64,000 bases of DNA from Demequinaceae bacterium (GTDB lineage: Bacteria; Actinomycetota; Actinomycetes; Actinomycetales; Demequinaceae), in the NCBI GenBank assembly GCA_016933155.1, contig JAFGBM010000003.1, positions 31,383 to 95,382 of the forward strand, in the 5' to 3' direction. This document shows, piece after piece, positions 52,751-62,500 of this stretch (within the stretch, counting starts at the first letter, position 1; the number at the start of each line of letters is the position of its first letter). Both the position numbers and the translations under genes were made by a program. The notes beneath the pieces were generated by a model that did no database searches, was not told the origin of the DNA, and worked only from the letters and a program-made list of their open reading frames with translations.

Positions 52751-53701
52751 GTGAGCAAGCCGAGGTATGCCTACCTGGGGCCATCGGGATCGTTCACGGA
52801 GCAGGCGCTCCAGGCCATGGTGTCACCAGATCAGGCAGAGTACTTGCCGCAGGTGGACGCTCTCTCCGCGTTGGGAGTGGTCCGATCGGGGGAAGCGGAC
52901 TACGCCGTCGTCGCGATCGAGAACACCATCGAAGGCGGGGTAACGGCTACCCTCGACGCCCTTGCGGAGGGGGATCCCCTCATCATCCTCGGGGAGTACG
53001 TGCTTCCCGTGTCCTTCGAACTGCTCGTGCGGGATGGGACCGCCCAGGCCGGCATCCAGCGGCTGTCCTGCCATTCCCACGGATTCGCGCAGTGCAGGCG
53101 TTGGCTCAACGAGCATCTTCCGCAGGTCGTTCATGTTCCGGCCTCGTCGAACTCTGCCGCGGCGGCCCTCCTCGCCGACCGTGCGATCTCCCTTGATCAG
53201 GTGGGTTTCGAGGCCGTCCTCGCTCCACCCGGAACGGGCGACCGCCTCGGTCTGACGGTCCTCTACGACGGAGTTCGCGACAACAAGAATGCCGCAACCC
53301 GCTTCGTCCGCATCGGGCGTCCGGAATCGATTCCCGCGCCGACCGGTGCCGACAAGACGACGGTGGTCGTCCAATTGCTGGAGGACAGGGCCGGGGCTCT
53401 TCTGGAGATGCTGGAGCAGTTCGCCGCCAGGGGCGTCAACCTCTCCCGCATCGAGTCCCGGCCGATCGGAGATCGGCCGGGGGAGTATTCCTTCTCCATC
53501 GATGCCCTCGCCCACATCGCCGAGGAGCGCATGGCGGAGGTCCTCATCGGCCTGAAGCGAACGTGCCGACTGGTGTTGTTCTTGGGCTCCTATCCCGCAG
53601 CTACGGGAACCTTGCCTACCCCCATCCAGCCCGGAACCTCGGATGCCGAATTTGAGGAGGCTAGGACGTGGGTTGAGGCGCTTCGGTCAGCGTTTTCCTG
53701 A
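52751..53701 (+). CDS. pheA: prephenate dehydratase
   Basis: PheA converts prephenate to phenylpyruvate for phenylalanine synthesis. From GTG 52751 (GGAGG at 52741-52745) it has 316 residues. It starts [15 protein letters not shown], contains [15 protein letters not shown] and the catalytic [10 protein letters not shown] (TRF) motif, and has a C-terminal ACT domain with SRIESRP for Phe feedback binding. It is the monofunctional form without a chorismate mutase. The neighbourhood (serS, HAD hydrolase) matches actinobacterial pheA loci. The 3' end overlaps the lipid kinase gene by 15 nt. Confidence 0.94.
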   Translation: MSKPRYAYLGPSGSFTEQALQAMVSPDQAEYLPQVDALSALGVVRSGEADYAVVAIENTIEGGVTATLDALAEGDPLIILGEYVLPVSFELLVRDGTAQAGIQRLSCHSHGFAQCRRWLNEHLPQVVHVPASSNSAAAALLADRAISLDQVGFEAVLAPPGTGDRLGLTVLYDGVRDNKNAATRFVRIGRPESIPAPTGADKTTVVVQLLEDRAGALLEMLEQFAARGVNLSRIESRPIGDRPGEYSFSIDALAHIAEERMAEVLIGLKRTCRLVLFLGSYPAATGTLPTPIQPGTSDAEFEEARTWVEALRSAFS

Positions 53702-54895
53702 TCGTCGCCTCTCAACCCTGCCGGGCTCGTCTCCGGTGATTTCGTGTTGCCGCTTCTTTACCGAGCGGGCAGGCGACCTGACTTTGACGGCCCCGGGCTC
53801 GACCCAAGCTCGAAGGTCAGAGGCGCGCCCGAGCAGTTCTCCGTCCACCTGAATACGCTGAGGGGCTTCGGCACGGATCTCAACCGAGGCACCGCGGGCG
53901 TGATCGATCCTTCCCACGCGCCAGGCATCGGGAAGGGTGGGGACATTGATCCGGGTGCCTTGAAGCCACACCTGGCTGGCCAGTTGGGTCCATCCGGCGA
54001 TCCCCCCTCGGGCATCGAGGATCGCGACATCGAGGGTACCGTCGTCGATTCGAGCCTCGGGCACCAGAACGAGCCCCCCGGGAAGCCGTCCGCAGTTCGC
54101 AATGAGGACCGTCCTCATCTTCTTCTCTACCGAGTCGCTCTCGTCGATCTGAACCGTCGCCCGCATGCGTGTGGCCCCGATGTGCCGAAGGGCGGTCAGG
54201 ACGTAGGCCATCCACCCGATACGCGACTTCAGCGAAGCCGTGACCCCGGCGACCATGTCGGCGTCGAGTCCGATCCCCGCCATGACGAGGAATGGGATCT
54301 CGTAGGTCTCCCCCGATGCCCGTGTGACCATCAGCCAGCCGATGTCCACAAGGGTGTCCTCTCCATCGAGGGCGATCTCGAGAGCGGCGCCCACGTCCCG
54401 GAGGGGCAGGTCGAGGTTGCGGGCCAGAAGGTTTCCGGTTCCCAACGGGATGATGCCCATGGGCAGGCCGGCATCCCCTGCCGCCGCCGCCACGGCACGA
54501 ACGGTTCCGTCGCCCCCTGCTGCCACCAGCACCTCAGCCCCAGCGACGATCGCGTCTCGCGCCGCCGTCGTTCCGGGGTCATCGGAGGTTGTGTACATCC
54601 AGATCGGTTCGGGCAGGTGGTGTGCCGAGCACGCTCGATAGGCAGCCTCCCGGAGTTGAGCCAGTCCCGACTTTGTCGGGTTGACGATGAAGGCGACCCG
54701 GTCGCGGCCCGCTCGTGCCCTGCCGAAGGAGACGATGGAGTCATGGGGCACGCCGTGGATCCGCAAGATGCGACGCGTGAAGGGTGACAGTGCTTCGGGA
54801 TTCTGAGCCCCCAATCTCCGGACGGCACCCCCCGCCAGCCACAGGGCGCTCATCCCTGAAACGAGGGCGATCAGAGAAATGACCTGCCAGACCAT
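53687..54895 (-). CDS. diacylglycerol-kinase-type lipid kinase with N-terminal TM
   Basis: The 402 residues have an N-terminal hydrophobic helix (about 3-24) and a DAGK catalytic domain. The domain has VAFIVNPTKSG, the nucleotide loop VLVAAGGDGTVRAVA, IIPLGTGNLLARNLDLP, and a C-terminal IQVDGELLG. The family (YegS/DgkB-like) phosphorylates diacylglycerol, sphingosine or related lipids. The C-terminal tail is basic (SVKKRQHEI...RRRSGKR). It converges on pheA and is divergent from serS (36 nt). This DAGK-near-serS/pheA placement is common in actinobacteria. Confidence 0.87.
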   Translation of the reverse strand: MVWQVISLIALVSGMSALWLAGGAVRRLGAQNPEALSPFTRRILRIHGVPHDSIVSFGRARAGRDRVAFIVNPTKSGLAQLREAAYRACSAHHLPEPIWMYTTSDDPGTTAARDAIVAGAEVLVAAGGDGTVRAVAAAAGDAGLPMGIIPLGTGNLLARNLDLPLRDVGAALEIALDGEDTLVDIGWLMVTRASGETYEIPFLVMAGIGLDADMVAGVTASLKSRIGWMAYVLTALRHIGATRMRATVQIDESDSVEKKMRTVLIANCGRLPGGLVLVPEARIDDGTLDVAILDARGGIAGWTQLASQVWLQGTRINVPTLPDAWRVGRIDHARGASVEIRAEAPQRIQVDGELLGRASDLRAWVEPGAVKVRSPARSVKKRQHEITGDEPGRVERRRSGKR

Positions 54896-54919
54896 GAGAT
54901 GAGCCTATTCCGGCCTCGC

Positions 54920-54925
54920 TAGACT
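54920..54925 (+). promoter_or_regulatory. -10 element, leaderless serS promoter
   Basis: TAGACT, then CGGAGC (6 nt), then ATG 54932. The GGAG in the spacer is too close to the ATG to serve as a normal Shine-Dalgarno. Confidence 0.55.
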
Positions 54926-54931
54926 CGGAGC

Positions 54932-56206
54932 ATGATCGACCTCAGGCTCCTCCGTTCGGAGCCGGATATCGTCCGAGAGAGCCTGCGACGACGGGGGGAG
55001 GATCCATCGATCGTCGATGAGGCAGTCCAGGCGGATGCGGAAGGCCGGGCGGCGCTCGCCGCTTTCGAATCGAAGCGGGCGGACCAGAGGACGCTCGGGA
55101 AGGCCGTTGCCCAGGCGAAGGGTCAGGACAAGGAAGTAGCGCTCGCCCGTGCCCAGGACCTTGCGATCGAGGTTCGTGACTTGGAGGCGAGGGCGAACGA
55201 AGCCACTGCCAAGGTGAGCGAAATCGCCTGGGCGATACCCAACATCGTCGAAACCGGGGTTCCAGCCGGGGGTGAGGAGGACTACGTCGTCCTCCGCGAA
55301 GTCGGAATCCCCCGGGATTTTTCTGCGGAGGGCATAGAGGTCCGCGATCACCTCGACATCGGGGAAGCCCTCGGCGCCATCGACACCGAGAGGGGCGCGA
55401 AGATCAGCGGGGCCCGCTTCTACTTCCTCACCGGGCCAGGCGCCCAGTTGGAACTGGCGATTCTCAACGCGGCGATGGACACCGCCATCGAGGCGGGTTT
55501 CGTCCCCGTCATTCCCCCGACCCTCGTGAAGCCGGAGACCATGGCCGGAACGGGCTTCCTGGGTCGGCATGCGGAAGAGATCTACCGGCTCGAGGCGGAC
55601 GACCTGTACTTGGTCGGCACCTCGGAGGTGGCCTTGGCCGGCTATCACTCAGGGGAGATCGTGGACCTGGGAGACGGCCCTTTGCGGTACGCGGGGTGGA
55701 GCGCGTGCTATCGGCGGGAGGCGGGCTCATACGGGAAGGACACCCGGGGGATCATCAGGGTGCATCAGTTCCACAAGGTGGAGATGTTCAGCGTGGTCAG
55801 GGCCGAGGACGCCAGTGAGGAGCATTCCCGCTTCCTGGAAATCGAGGAGGTCATGCTCGCCAAGATGGAGATTCCGTACCGGGTGATCGACACGGCGGCC
55901 GGGGACCTGGGGATGAGCGCAGCTCGGAAGTATGACTGTGAAGCCTGGCTCCCGAGCCAGAACCGATTCATGGAGGTGACCTCGACCTCGAACTGCACGA
56001 CCTACCAGGCTCGGAGGTTGGGGATTCGCGAGCGTCGCGAGGACGGCAACCACATCGTCGCAACGGTGAACGGCACCCTCGGCACGACGAGGTGGATCGT
56101 CGCGCTCTTCGAGAACCACCAGCAGGCCGACGGGTCGGTGCGGATCCCCGAGGGGCTTCGCCCGTACCTCGGTGGGATGAGTCGGTTTTCGCCTGGGGTG
56201 GGGTAG
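54932..56206 (+). CDS. serS: seryl-tRNA synthetase
   Basis: SerRS charges tRNA-Ser and is essential. The 424-residue class II synthetase has the N-terminal coiled-coil arm (about 30-100), then [19 protein letters not shown]. Motif 2 is [32 protein letters not shown] (quoted as [16 protein letters not shown] and [11 protein letters not shown]). Motif 3 region is [20 protein letters not shown], with a final [19 protein letters not shown]. Normal length. Leaderless start as noted at 54920-54925. Confidence 0.97.
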   Translation: MIDLRLLRSEPDIVRESLRRRGEDPSIVDEAVQADAEGRAALAAFESKRADQRTLGKAVAQAKGQDKEVALARAQDLAIEVRDLEARANEATAKVSEIAWAIPNIVETGVPAGGEEDYVVLREVGIPRDFSAEGIEVRDHLDIGEALGAIDTERGAKISGARFYFLTGPGAQLELAILNAAMDTAIEAGFVPVIPPTLVKPETMAGTGFLGRHAEEIYRLEADDLYLVGTSEVALAGYHSGEIVDLGDGPLRYAGWSACYRREAGSYGKDTRGIIRVHQFHKVEMFSVVRAEDASEEHSRFLEIEEVMLAKMEIPYRVIDTAAGDLGMSAARKYDCEAWLPSQNRFMEVTSTSNCTTYQARRLGIRERREDGNHIVATVNGTLGTTRWIVALFENHQQADGSVRIPEGLRPYLGGMSRFSPGVG

Positions 56207-56220
56207 GGGACGCGCCCTCG

Positions 56221-57096
56221 ATGGCAGAAGCAATCAGAGACTTGCGCCCGCCACAGAGCTTGGATGTCTGTCAGTTGCTGGGGCTCGACATCGATGGAAC
56301 GCTTCTCGACCCCGCCCTGTTCGACCCCGTTGGCATCTCTTTCGTCGTGAAGAAGGCCGTTCAGGCGGCCGAGGCGGCTGGAATAGAAATCGCGTTGATC
56401 ACGGGTCGTCAGTCGCATTCCGCAACCGCCATTGCCCGGGTTCTCGGACTGAAACGTGGGTGGCTCTCTTGTTCCTTCGGTGCCGTGACGGTCCAGTTTG
56501 ATCCGAAAATCGACGGCGGCCACAGGATCGTTCGGGCAGAGACTTTTAGTCCGCATGCGGTTCTTTCGGCTATTCATCATCTTGAAGATGTCGAGTATGC
56601 GCTTGAGGAACTCGGCCGTGGATACCTAGTGAACCGGTATTGGCCTGAGGGGGAACTCGTCGAGCCCCAGATTCTCTTGGGGGATAGGGAGGCCCCTATG
56701 ACACCATCGCTCATGGTTCGTTCGACGAGTCTTACACTCGCCGAACTCTCAGGGGCCGTGGGCGCCAAGGGACTTTCCTGCACGGCTTTTAATCTTCGAG
56801 GGGCAGCATGGATCAACATCACTCCTGAGGGTTTATCCAAGTTGACAGGGCTTCAGGGAATCGCTGAGACTCTGGGGATTCGTCGAGAGGGTATTGTCGC
56901 GGCTGGGGATGATCGGGGTGATGTCGAGATGCTTCGATGGGCGGGTATGGGGGTGGCCATGGGACAGTCGTGTTCGATGGTGAAGGAGGCGGCTGATGTC
57001 GTCGCCGGTCCTGTCGACAAGGATGGCATCGTCCCCATCATCGAATTCCTCATCGCAGGAAGAGGAACGAAGGGAGTCCCTGCCCGAGCGGGCTAG
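56221..57096 (+). CDS. Cof-type HAD-superfamily hydrolase (paralogue 1, lower GC)
   Basis: From ATG 56221 it has 291 residues. The HAD motif I is LLGLDIDGTLLD, motif II T in LITGRQS, motif III K in TPEGLSKLTGL, and motif IV AAGDDRGDVEML, where the usual Asn of NDxxM is Gly. A C2-type cap (about 95-200) is inserted, as in Cof/YbiV sugar phosphatases. It starts 15 nt after serS. Base use is less GC-rich than neighbours: 30 of 60 G/C at 56521-56580. It is a clear paralogue of the next gene but more diverged. Substrate unknown. Confidence 0.85.
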   Translation: MAEAIRDLRPPQSLDVCQLLGLDIDGTLLDPALFDPVGISFVVKKAVQAAEAAGIEIALITGRQSHSATAIARVLGLKRGWLSCSFGAVTVQFDPKIDGGHRIVRAETFSPHAVLSAIHHLEDVEYALEELGRGYLVNRYWPEGELVEPQILLGDREAPMTPSLMVRSTSLTLAELSGAVGAKGLSCTAFNLRGAAWINITPEGLSKLTGLQGIAETLGIRREGIVAAGDDRGDVEMLRWAGMGVAMGQSCSMVKEAADVVAGPVDKDGIVPIIEFLIAGRGTKGVPARAG

Positions 57097-57099
57097 GGT
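57094..57099 (+). promoter_or_regulatory. -10 element before second HAD gene
   Basis: TAGGGT at 57094-57099, whose TAG is also the stop of the preceding gene, is 7 nt from ATG 57107. This suggests a leaderless internal promoter. Confidence 0.4.
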
Positions 57100-57106
57100 C
57101 AGACCA

Positions 57107-58006
57107 ATGAAGTCAGATCACCCTGATGAAAGCGTGTCCGTTTCCGCCGGGGAACGCGATCCCTCATCCATGCGCCCGCCCCTGACGGTGGATACCTGGC
57201 GTTTGCTTGGGCTCGACATCGACGGGACCATCACCCAATGGGGAGACAAGGTCTCTCCGGCGATCGTGCGGGCGGTCGAACAGGTTCGGATGTGCAGGAA
57301 CCACGTCATCCTTGCGACCGGGAGGAGCGTCCTCGCGACGTTACCGGTCACGGAGGAACTGGGCATCCGTCGGGGATGGGCCGTGTGCTCCAACGGCGCG
57401 GTGACGGTCCGGCTCAACCCTCAGACATATGGGGGATACGACATCGTCGAGAAGGTGACCTTCAACCCGAAGGCTGCCCTTGAACTGATCCAACAGGAGA
57501 TGCCCGAGGCGAAGTATGCGGTGGAGGACCTGGGTGTCGGCTATCGGGTCAGCCAGGAGTTCCCGCCGGGGGAGTTGGCGGGTCGTCAACTGGTGGTGTC
57601 CTTCGAGGAGTTGTACGAGACCGAGGCCACCCGTGTGGTGATTCGAGCGCCGGGGCGCGAGGTCGACCACTTCGACAGCCTCGTGACCAAGATCGGGCTC
57701 GACGAGGTGACCTATACGGTGGGCCAGTCAGCCTGGCTCGATCTCACGCCTCCGGGGGTTTCCAAGGCGTCGGCCCTGGAATTGCTCCGGCGTCAGTTGG
57801 GCGTCTATCCCGACCACACGGTCGCGGTGGGTGACGGATACAACGACATCTCCATGCTCGAATGGGCCGGATCATCGACGGCGATGGGGAACGCTCCCGA
57901 CGAGGTCAAGGCGGTGGCGGATTCGGTCACGGGCCCGGTGGAGGAGGAAGGGGTCCTTGCCGTCCTCGACCTTCTGATCGACCCCGAACGACTGGCTGTG
58001 CTCTAG
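57107..58006 (+). CDS. Cof-type HAD-superfamily hydrolase (paralogue 2)
   Basis: From ATG 57107 it is 299 residues. An acidic 25-residue lead is followed by motif I LLGLDIDGTITQ, motif II LATGRS, motif III Lys in TPPGVSKASAL, and motif IV VGDGYNDISMLEWAG, which is canonical. The C2 cap carries VEDLGVGYRVSQEFPPGEL, which parallels LEELGRGYLVNRYWPEGEL in the upstream gene, so the two arose by duplication. Cof-type enzymes dephosphorylate sugar or cofactor phosphates. It lies 15 nt before the AGE epimerase and may act with it. Confidence 0.88.
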   Translation: MKSDHPDESVSVSAGERDPSSMRPPLTVDTWRLLGLDIDGTITQWGDKVSPAIVRAVEQVRMCRNHVILATGRSVLATLPVTEELGIRRGWAVCSNGAVTVRLNPQTYGGYDIVEKVTFNPKAALELIQQEMPEAKYAVEDLGVGYRVSQEFPPGELAGRQLVVSFEELYETEATRVVIRAPGREVDHFDSLVTKIGLDEVTYTVGQSAWLDLTPPGVSKASALELLRRQLGVYPDHTVAVGDGYNDISMLEWAGSSTAMGNAPDEVKAVADSVTGPVEEEGVLAVLDLLIDPERLAVL

Positions 58007-58021
58007 ACAAGGAGAAAACGG

Positions 58022-59254
58022 ATGAACTGGCTCGCCTCCCCCTCTCATCGACGCTGGCTGGAGAGCGAAACGACTCGCCTCTTGAACTTCGGTATGGCCT
58101 CGGTCGATCCGGACGGGGGCTTCGGATGGCTTCTCGACGATGGGACGCGAGACGTCTCCCGTGACTCCGAGTTGTGGATCACCTGTCGCATGACCCACGT
58201 GTATTCCCTGGCCGCTCTCCTTGGCCATCCAGGCGCCTCATCCCTCGTCGATCACGGCCTGGCGGCCCTCACGGGGCGTTTCCACGACGACGATAACGGA
58301 GGGTGGTTCTCCGCGGTGTCCAAGGAGGGTCCAACGAACGACAGGAAGGAGGCGTATGGCCACGCCTTCGTCATCCTGGCGGCGTCGTCAGCGATGGCCG
58401 CCGGACGTCCCTTGGCTCGAAGCCTCTTCGATGAGGCGCTGCAGATCTCGGAAGAGCGTTTCTGGGATGACGAGGATGGGATGGTCCGGGAATCGTTCAG
58501 TCTGGATTGGGACGAGGCTGAGGAGTACCGGGGCGTCAACGCGAACATGCATACCGTGGAGGCCTATCTGGCGGCCTCGGACGTCTCGGGTAATCTCAGG
58601 TGGGCTCGGCGCGCGCTCAGGATCGTGGATCGGGTCGTCAACCGTTACGCCAGGGGAAACGACTGGCGTATTCCCGAGCATTTCACCTCCTCGTGGGAGC
58701 CGCTACTCGACTACAACCTGGATGCTCCCGCCCACCCCTTCCGGCCCTTTGGGGCGACGATAGGGCACGCCTTCGAGTGGGCAAGGCTGACGGTTCAACT
58801 TGACGCAGCTCTTCAGCAGTCAGGAATGGCCTCACCCGAGTGGATGGTCGAGGCGGCGCGGGCCCTCTACGACACGGGGGTGAGGGAGGGGTGGCAGGTC
58901 GATGGGGCGCCCGGGTTCGTGTACACGACCGATTGGAAGGGCAGGCCGGTCGTGCGTGAACGGATGCATTGGGTGGCGGCGGAGGCCATCGGTGCCGCCG
59001 CGATCCTGTGGTCGCGTACCAAGCAAGAGGAATACGCCGATCACTATCGCCGGTGGTGGGACTTCGTGGGGACCTACCATCTCGATCGTCGGGGGGGTTC
59101 GTGGTGGCATGAACTCGGGCCGAAGAACAAGGTGTCTCGAACCATATGGGAAGGGAAAGCGGACATCTATCACGCGGTCCAGGCCACGCTCATTCCTCGC
59201 CTGCCCATCCACCCGGCGATCGCCGCATCCATCGCGGCCGGGAATCTGGCCTAG
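58022..59254 (+). CDS. AGE-family sugar epimerase/isomerase (YihS-like)
   Basis: The 410-residue alpha6/alpha6 barrel protein of the N-acylglucosamine 2-epimerase family resembles the YihS / mannose isomerase branch. It opens WLESETTRLLNFGMASVDPD and has SELWITCRMTHVYSLA, EAYGHAFVILAASSA, NANMHTVEAYLAA and KADIYHAVQATLIPR, which place the catalytic histidines. YihS-type enzymes interconvert aldoses and ketoses (mannose/fructose, sulfoquinovose/sulfofructose). AAGGAG lies upstream of the ATG. The adjacent HAD phosphatase, and GH5/GH130 elsewhere, favour mannose metabolism, but sulfoquinovose cannot be excluded. Confidence 0.85.
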   Translation: MNWLASPSHRRWLESETTRLLNFGMASVDPDGGFGWLLDDGTRDVSRDSELWITCRMTHVYSLAALLGHPGASSLVDHGLAALTGRFHDDDNGGWFSAVSKEGPTNDRKEAYGHAFVILAASSAMAAGRPLARSLFDEALQISEERFWDDEDGMVRESFSLDWDEAEEYRGVNANMHTVEAYLAASDVSGNLRWARRALRIVDRVVNRYARGNDWRIPEHFTSSWEPLLDYNLDAPAHPFRPFGATIGHAFEWARLTVQLDAALQQSGMASPEWMVEAARALYDTGVREGWQVDGAPGFVYTTDWKGRPVVRERMHWVAAEAIGAAAILWSRTKQEEYADHYRRWWDFVGTYHLDRRGGSWWHELGPKNKVSRTIWEGKADIYHAVQATLIPRLPIHPAIAASIAAGNLA

Positions 59255-59323
59255 GTCGAGGGGTCCGGGGAACTTCAGACAACGATTGAGAAAGCCTCAT
59301 GCTAGGCGAAATGGGGCAAACTA

Positions 59324-59337
59324 TCGACATTTGTCGA
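59324..59337. promoter_or_regulatory. 14-bp perfect palindrome in the CvnA-like upstream region
   Basis: TCGACATTTGTCGA (arms TCGACA/TGTCGA, 2-nt centre) lies in the 262-nt gap before the sensor kinase gene, 180 nt from its ATG. It resembles no operator I can name with confidence. The rest of the gap (59255-59516) shows no gene. Confidence 0.4.
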
Positions 59338-59516
59338 GAAACCCCCCAGGCTGACGTCATGCCTCTTCCGGTATAGCGTCTCATGTGTAGGGAGTTAGGC
59401 ATTTTGTGCTCATGGTGATCGGTGAATCCGCCGATAACGACGAGAGCGAGGAGTCGAGGCCCCGACAGGTGTGAAAAGACGCTGGATGGCACGGCGCGAT
59501 CGCAGGGAGAGGATCC

Positions 59517-62500
59517 ATGCTCGGCAGGTTGAATATCCGTGGAAAGATTTTCGCGGTTGTGGCGGTGCCAATCCTGGTGCTCGTCATCGCCGCGATCACG
59601 GTGACCGCCAACGCCACACAGACCTACACCGCTGCGGATAACTCAGCCCAGCTCATTGAAGTCGCGGAGGTCTCGCACAACCTCACGACGGCGCTTCAAA
59701 CGGAGCGTGACGCCGGTGTCAACTTCCTTCACTTCTTCCGCTACGCGACGGACGAAAGGGACACGAGGGAGGTGGATACCGACGCTGCGTATCAAAATAT
59801 CCTTACAGCTCTGACCTCCGCACCAGCAGACTATCGGGACGAAGCCACATCGGCTCGGGCAACCCTGGACGCAATCCTGACCCGGTATGGGGTCGACGCC
59901 AACGGGAACTTCGTCGATTTCGGGTCGGGTTCCGACGGTAGTTACAGTCTCGCTGCAGCCCGGGCGATTGATGTGGTGATCGAGCCGATTATGGGGACCG
60001 ACCCAGATGGGAATACCATCATCGTCGGATACGAAGACTGGCCGGTGTGGCCCGATGCGCCGACGATGCGACGCCTTGAGGATGTCTATTCACGCCTTGA
60101 GGCGGAGGTCTTGGATCTGGCTGAACGGACCCCCGCGGGCACCGGAATGGTCGATGAGATGAACCGGTATGGGCAGCTTCTCGGTGTCGAGAGGACATCC
60201 GCGACCAGTTTCCTCACGACCCTCGAAACCTACGTGGTCCCGACGGGGAGCGTTTCCACGATCATTCCGGATTTCGCCGGAACGTATCAGGACCTGTATT
60301 TGTCTGCTCAGGAGGCTGTTGACGAGGGGATCGAGGAACTTCGAACGGCGCTTACGAACCTGAAGACGAACTCGGTCAACGCAGATACCAGATCGGCCCT
60401 GGTCGCGGCTCTGGATTCTCTTGCGACCCTTGAGGAGCGTCGGGAGACCGTCAGACATCAGTCGGTGGGCCCCGGGGCCCTATCCGGGTGGTATCACACC
60501 GCGATCGGGAACTTGATCTCCAGTTTGTACGCAACGGCTGGAGTCCTTCCCAACCGCGGTATCGCCGAGGCGCTGACGGCGTTCGCGGAGATCGACACCC
60601 TCATTGAGGCGATACGGCTCGAAGAGATGACCGGGCTCCGAATCATTCGCCAAGCGGAGTTCACTGATTCGGATCCCAGGACTGGCTACATCGACCTATA
60701 CGCCCGAACCAACGCCGCCCTTGAAGCGGCACAGGTGGCGGTCGGGCGCGTGCAGGGCGTTCCCGAACTCCCGGATTTCGGTATCTCCTTCGATGCGACT
60801 GACAACATCAACTGGGAGGGTATCCGCACCCGTCTGAGGAACGATCAGGTTGGGTTCGTTCGAACCCTGGGTTGGTCCGGACAGATCGTGGAGGAGGTGG
60901 AGGAAGGGATCCTTCCCGTCCAGAATGCGGTGTGGAACAAAGCCAACAACCTGGCCAGCAACGCAACCCGGTCGGCCCTGGCGCAGGCCATCCTGACGGC
61001 TGTGGGCGCCGCCGTGATCCTCGGCCTCTCCCTGATCATCGCCTGGATCATCGCGAAGAGGATCATCGACCCACTTCGTCGTCTGACCACGACTGCGACG
61101 GCTGTTCGTCAGGAACTCCCCCGGCTTGTCGAGCGGGTAGCGTTGCCGGGGCAGACGGTCGATGTGTCCGAGGTCCAGATTCCGGTCGAGTCATCGGATG
61201 AGGTTGGGCGACTGGCGGAGGCGTTCAACGCCGTCAACGCCGCGACCTTGACCATCGCCGGCGAGCAGGCGGCCCTCCGCGGGTCCATCTCCGAGATGTT
61301 CGTCAACGTCGCCCGTCGTGACCAGGTCCTCCTCAATCGTCAACTCGCCTCGATCGATGAGATGGAGCGATCCCAGGATGATCCGGACACCCTGACTCGG
61401 CTGTTCGCCCTCGATCACCTCGCGACCCGGATGCGCCGCAACTCCGAATCCCTCCTCGTCCTCGCCGGCATCGACACGGGACGCCGGATGCGTCGGCCGA
61501 TGCCGCTCTCGGACGTCATCCGTACGGCGTCTTCTGAGATCGAACTGTACGAGCGAATCCAGCTGGAGCTCGATGCCGACCCCTCCATGGTCGGCCACTC
61601 CGCCCTCACGGCCGGACACCTTTTTGCCGAGCTGCTAGAAAACGCGACGGTGTTCTCCGACCCCGGCACTCCGGTCGTCGTCAGGACGACGCGCAAGGAG
61701 GAGTCCGTCATCGTCGAGATTGTCGACTTGGGGATCGGGATGACCCCTGAGGAACTCCATGAGGCCAATGCCCGCGTTCGATCGACCGCGGCATCTGAGA
61801 TCCTCGGCGCCCAGCGACTGGGGCTGTTCGTCGTTGGGCGTATCGCCAGGCGCCTGGGGGCTCGCGTCGAGATCGTCAGCGAGGAGGGCAAGGGGACCAC
61901 GGCTACGGTGACCATGCCCCTCAGCCTGTTCGACTTCACGGCCGAACCGGAACTGGATCGTAAATCCGAATCGACTGTCGACAAGGCCCTGCATGTGCCG
62001 ACCGCGTTGATCGGACATCACGGCGAAGACGAGGTCATGGATGTCTACTCAGACGACGTTATGACTCCCGCCATCGCTGGCGCCTCGTATCAGAAACCGG
62101 AAGAGGTGGACGAGGAGATCGCCCTCTTGATTCAGGAGGACGCCGAGCTGGCTCCGGAAACCGAGGAGGTCGATCTGACCGAGTTGGTCGAGGGGAAGAC
62201 ATCGAAGGGTCTGCCCGCTCGCAAGCGCCGTACGGGCGCGAAGAAGGAGGCGGCCAGGGACACCACCAGCGTTCTGGGGCTACCGGAGACGCCCACGAGC
62301 GGTCAGCTGGAGCAGATGAAGGCAGGGGGCCAGGGCTTTACCCCCGAGGACGCCGAGGAGGCCTCGACGGCCGAGCAGAGATCGGCTCTCTTCAGGGGAT
62401 TCAGGGCGCGACGGACCGAGGAGGGGGGCGAGATCGATCCCAACATCGAATCCCTCGGACACGTCGCTCGACGGGACGCGGTGACGGCCGACGAGCCCGT

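Noticed and set aside
59324..59337. SOS (LexA) box reading of the TCGACA-TT-TGTCGA palindrome
   Set aside because: The actinobacterial LexA site is TCGAAC-N4-GTTCGA; spacing and arms differ.
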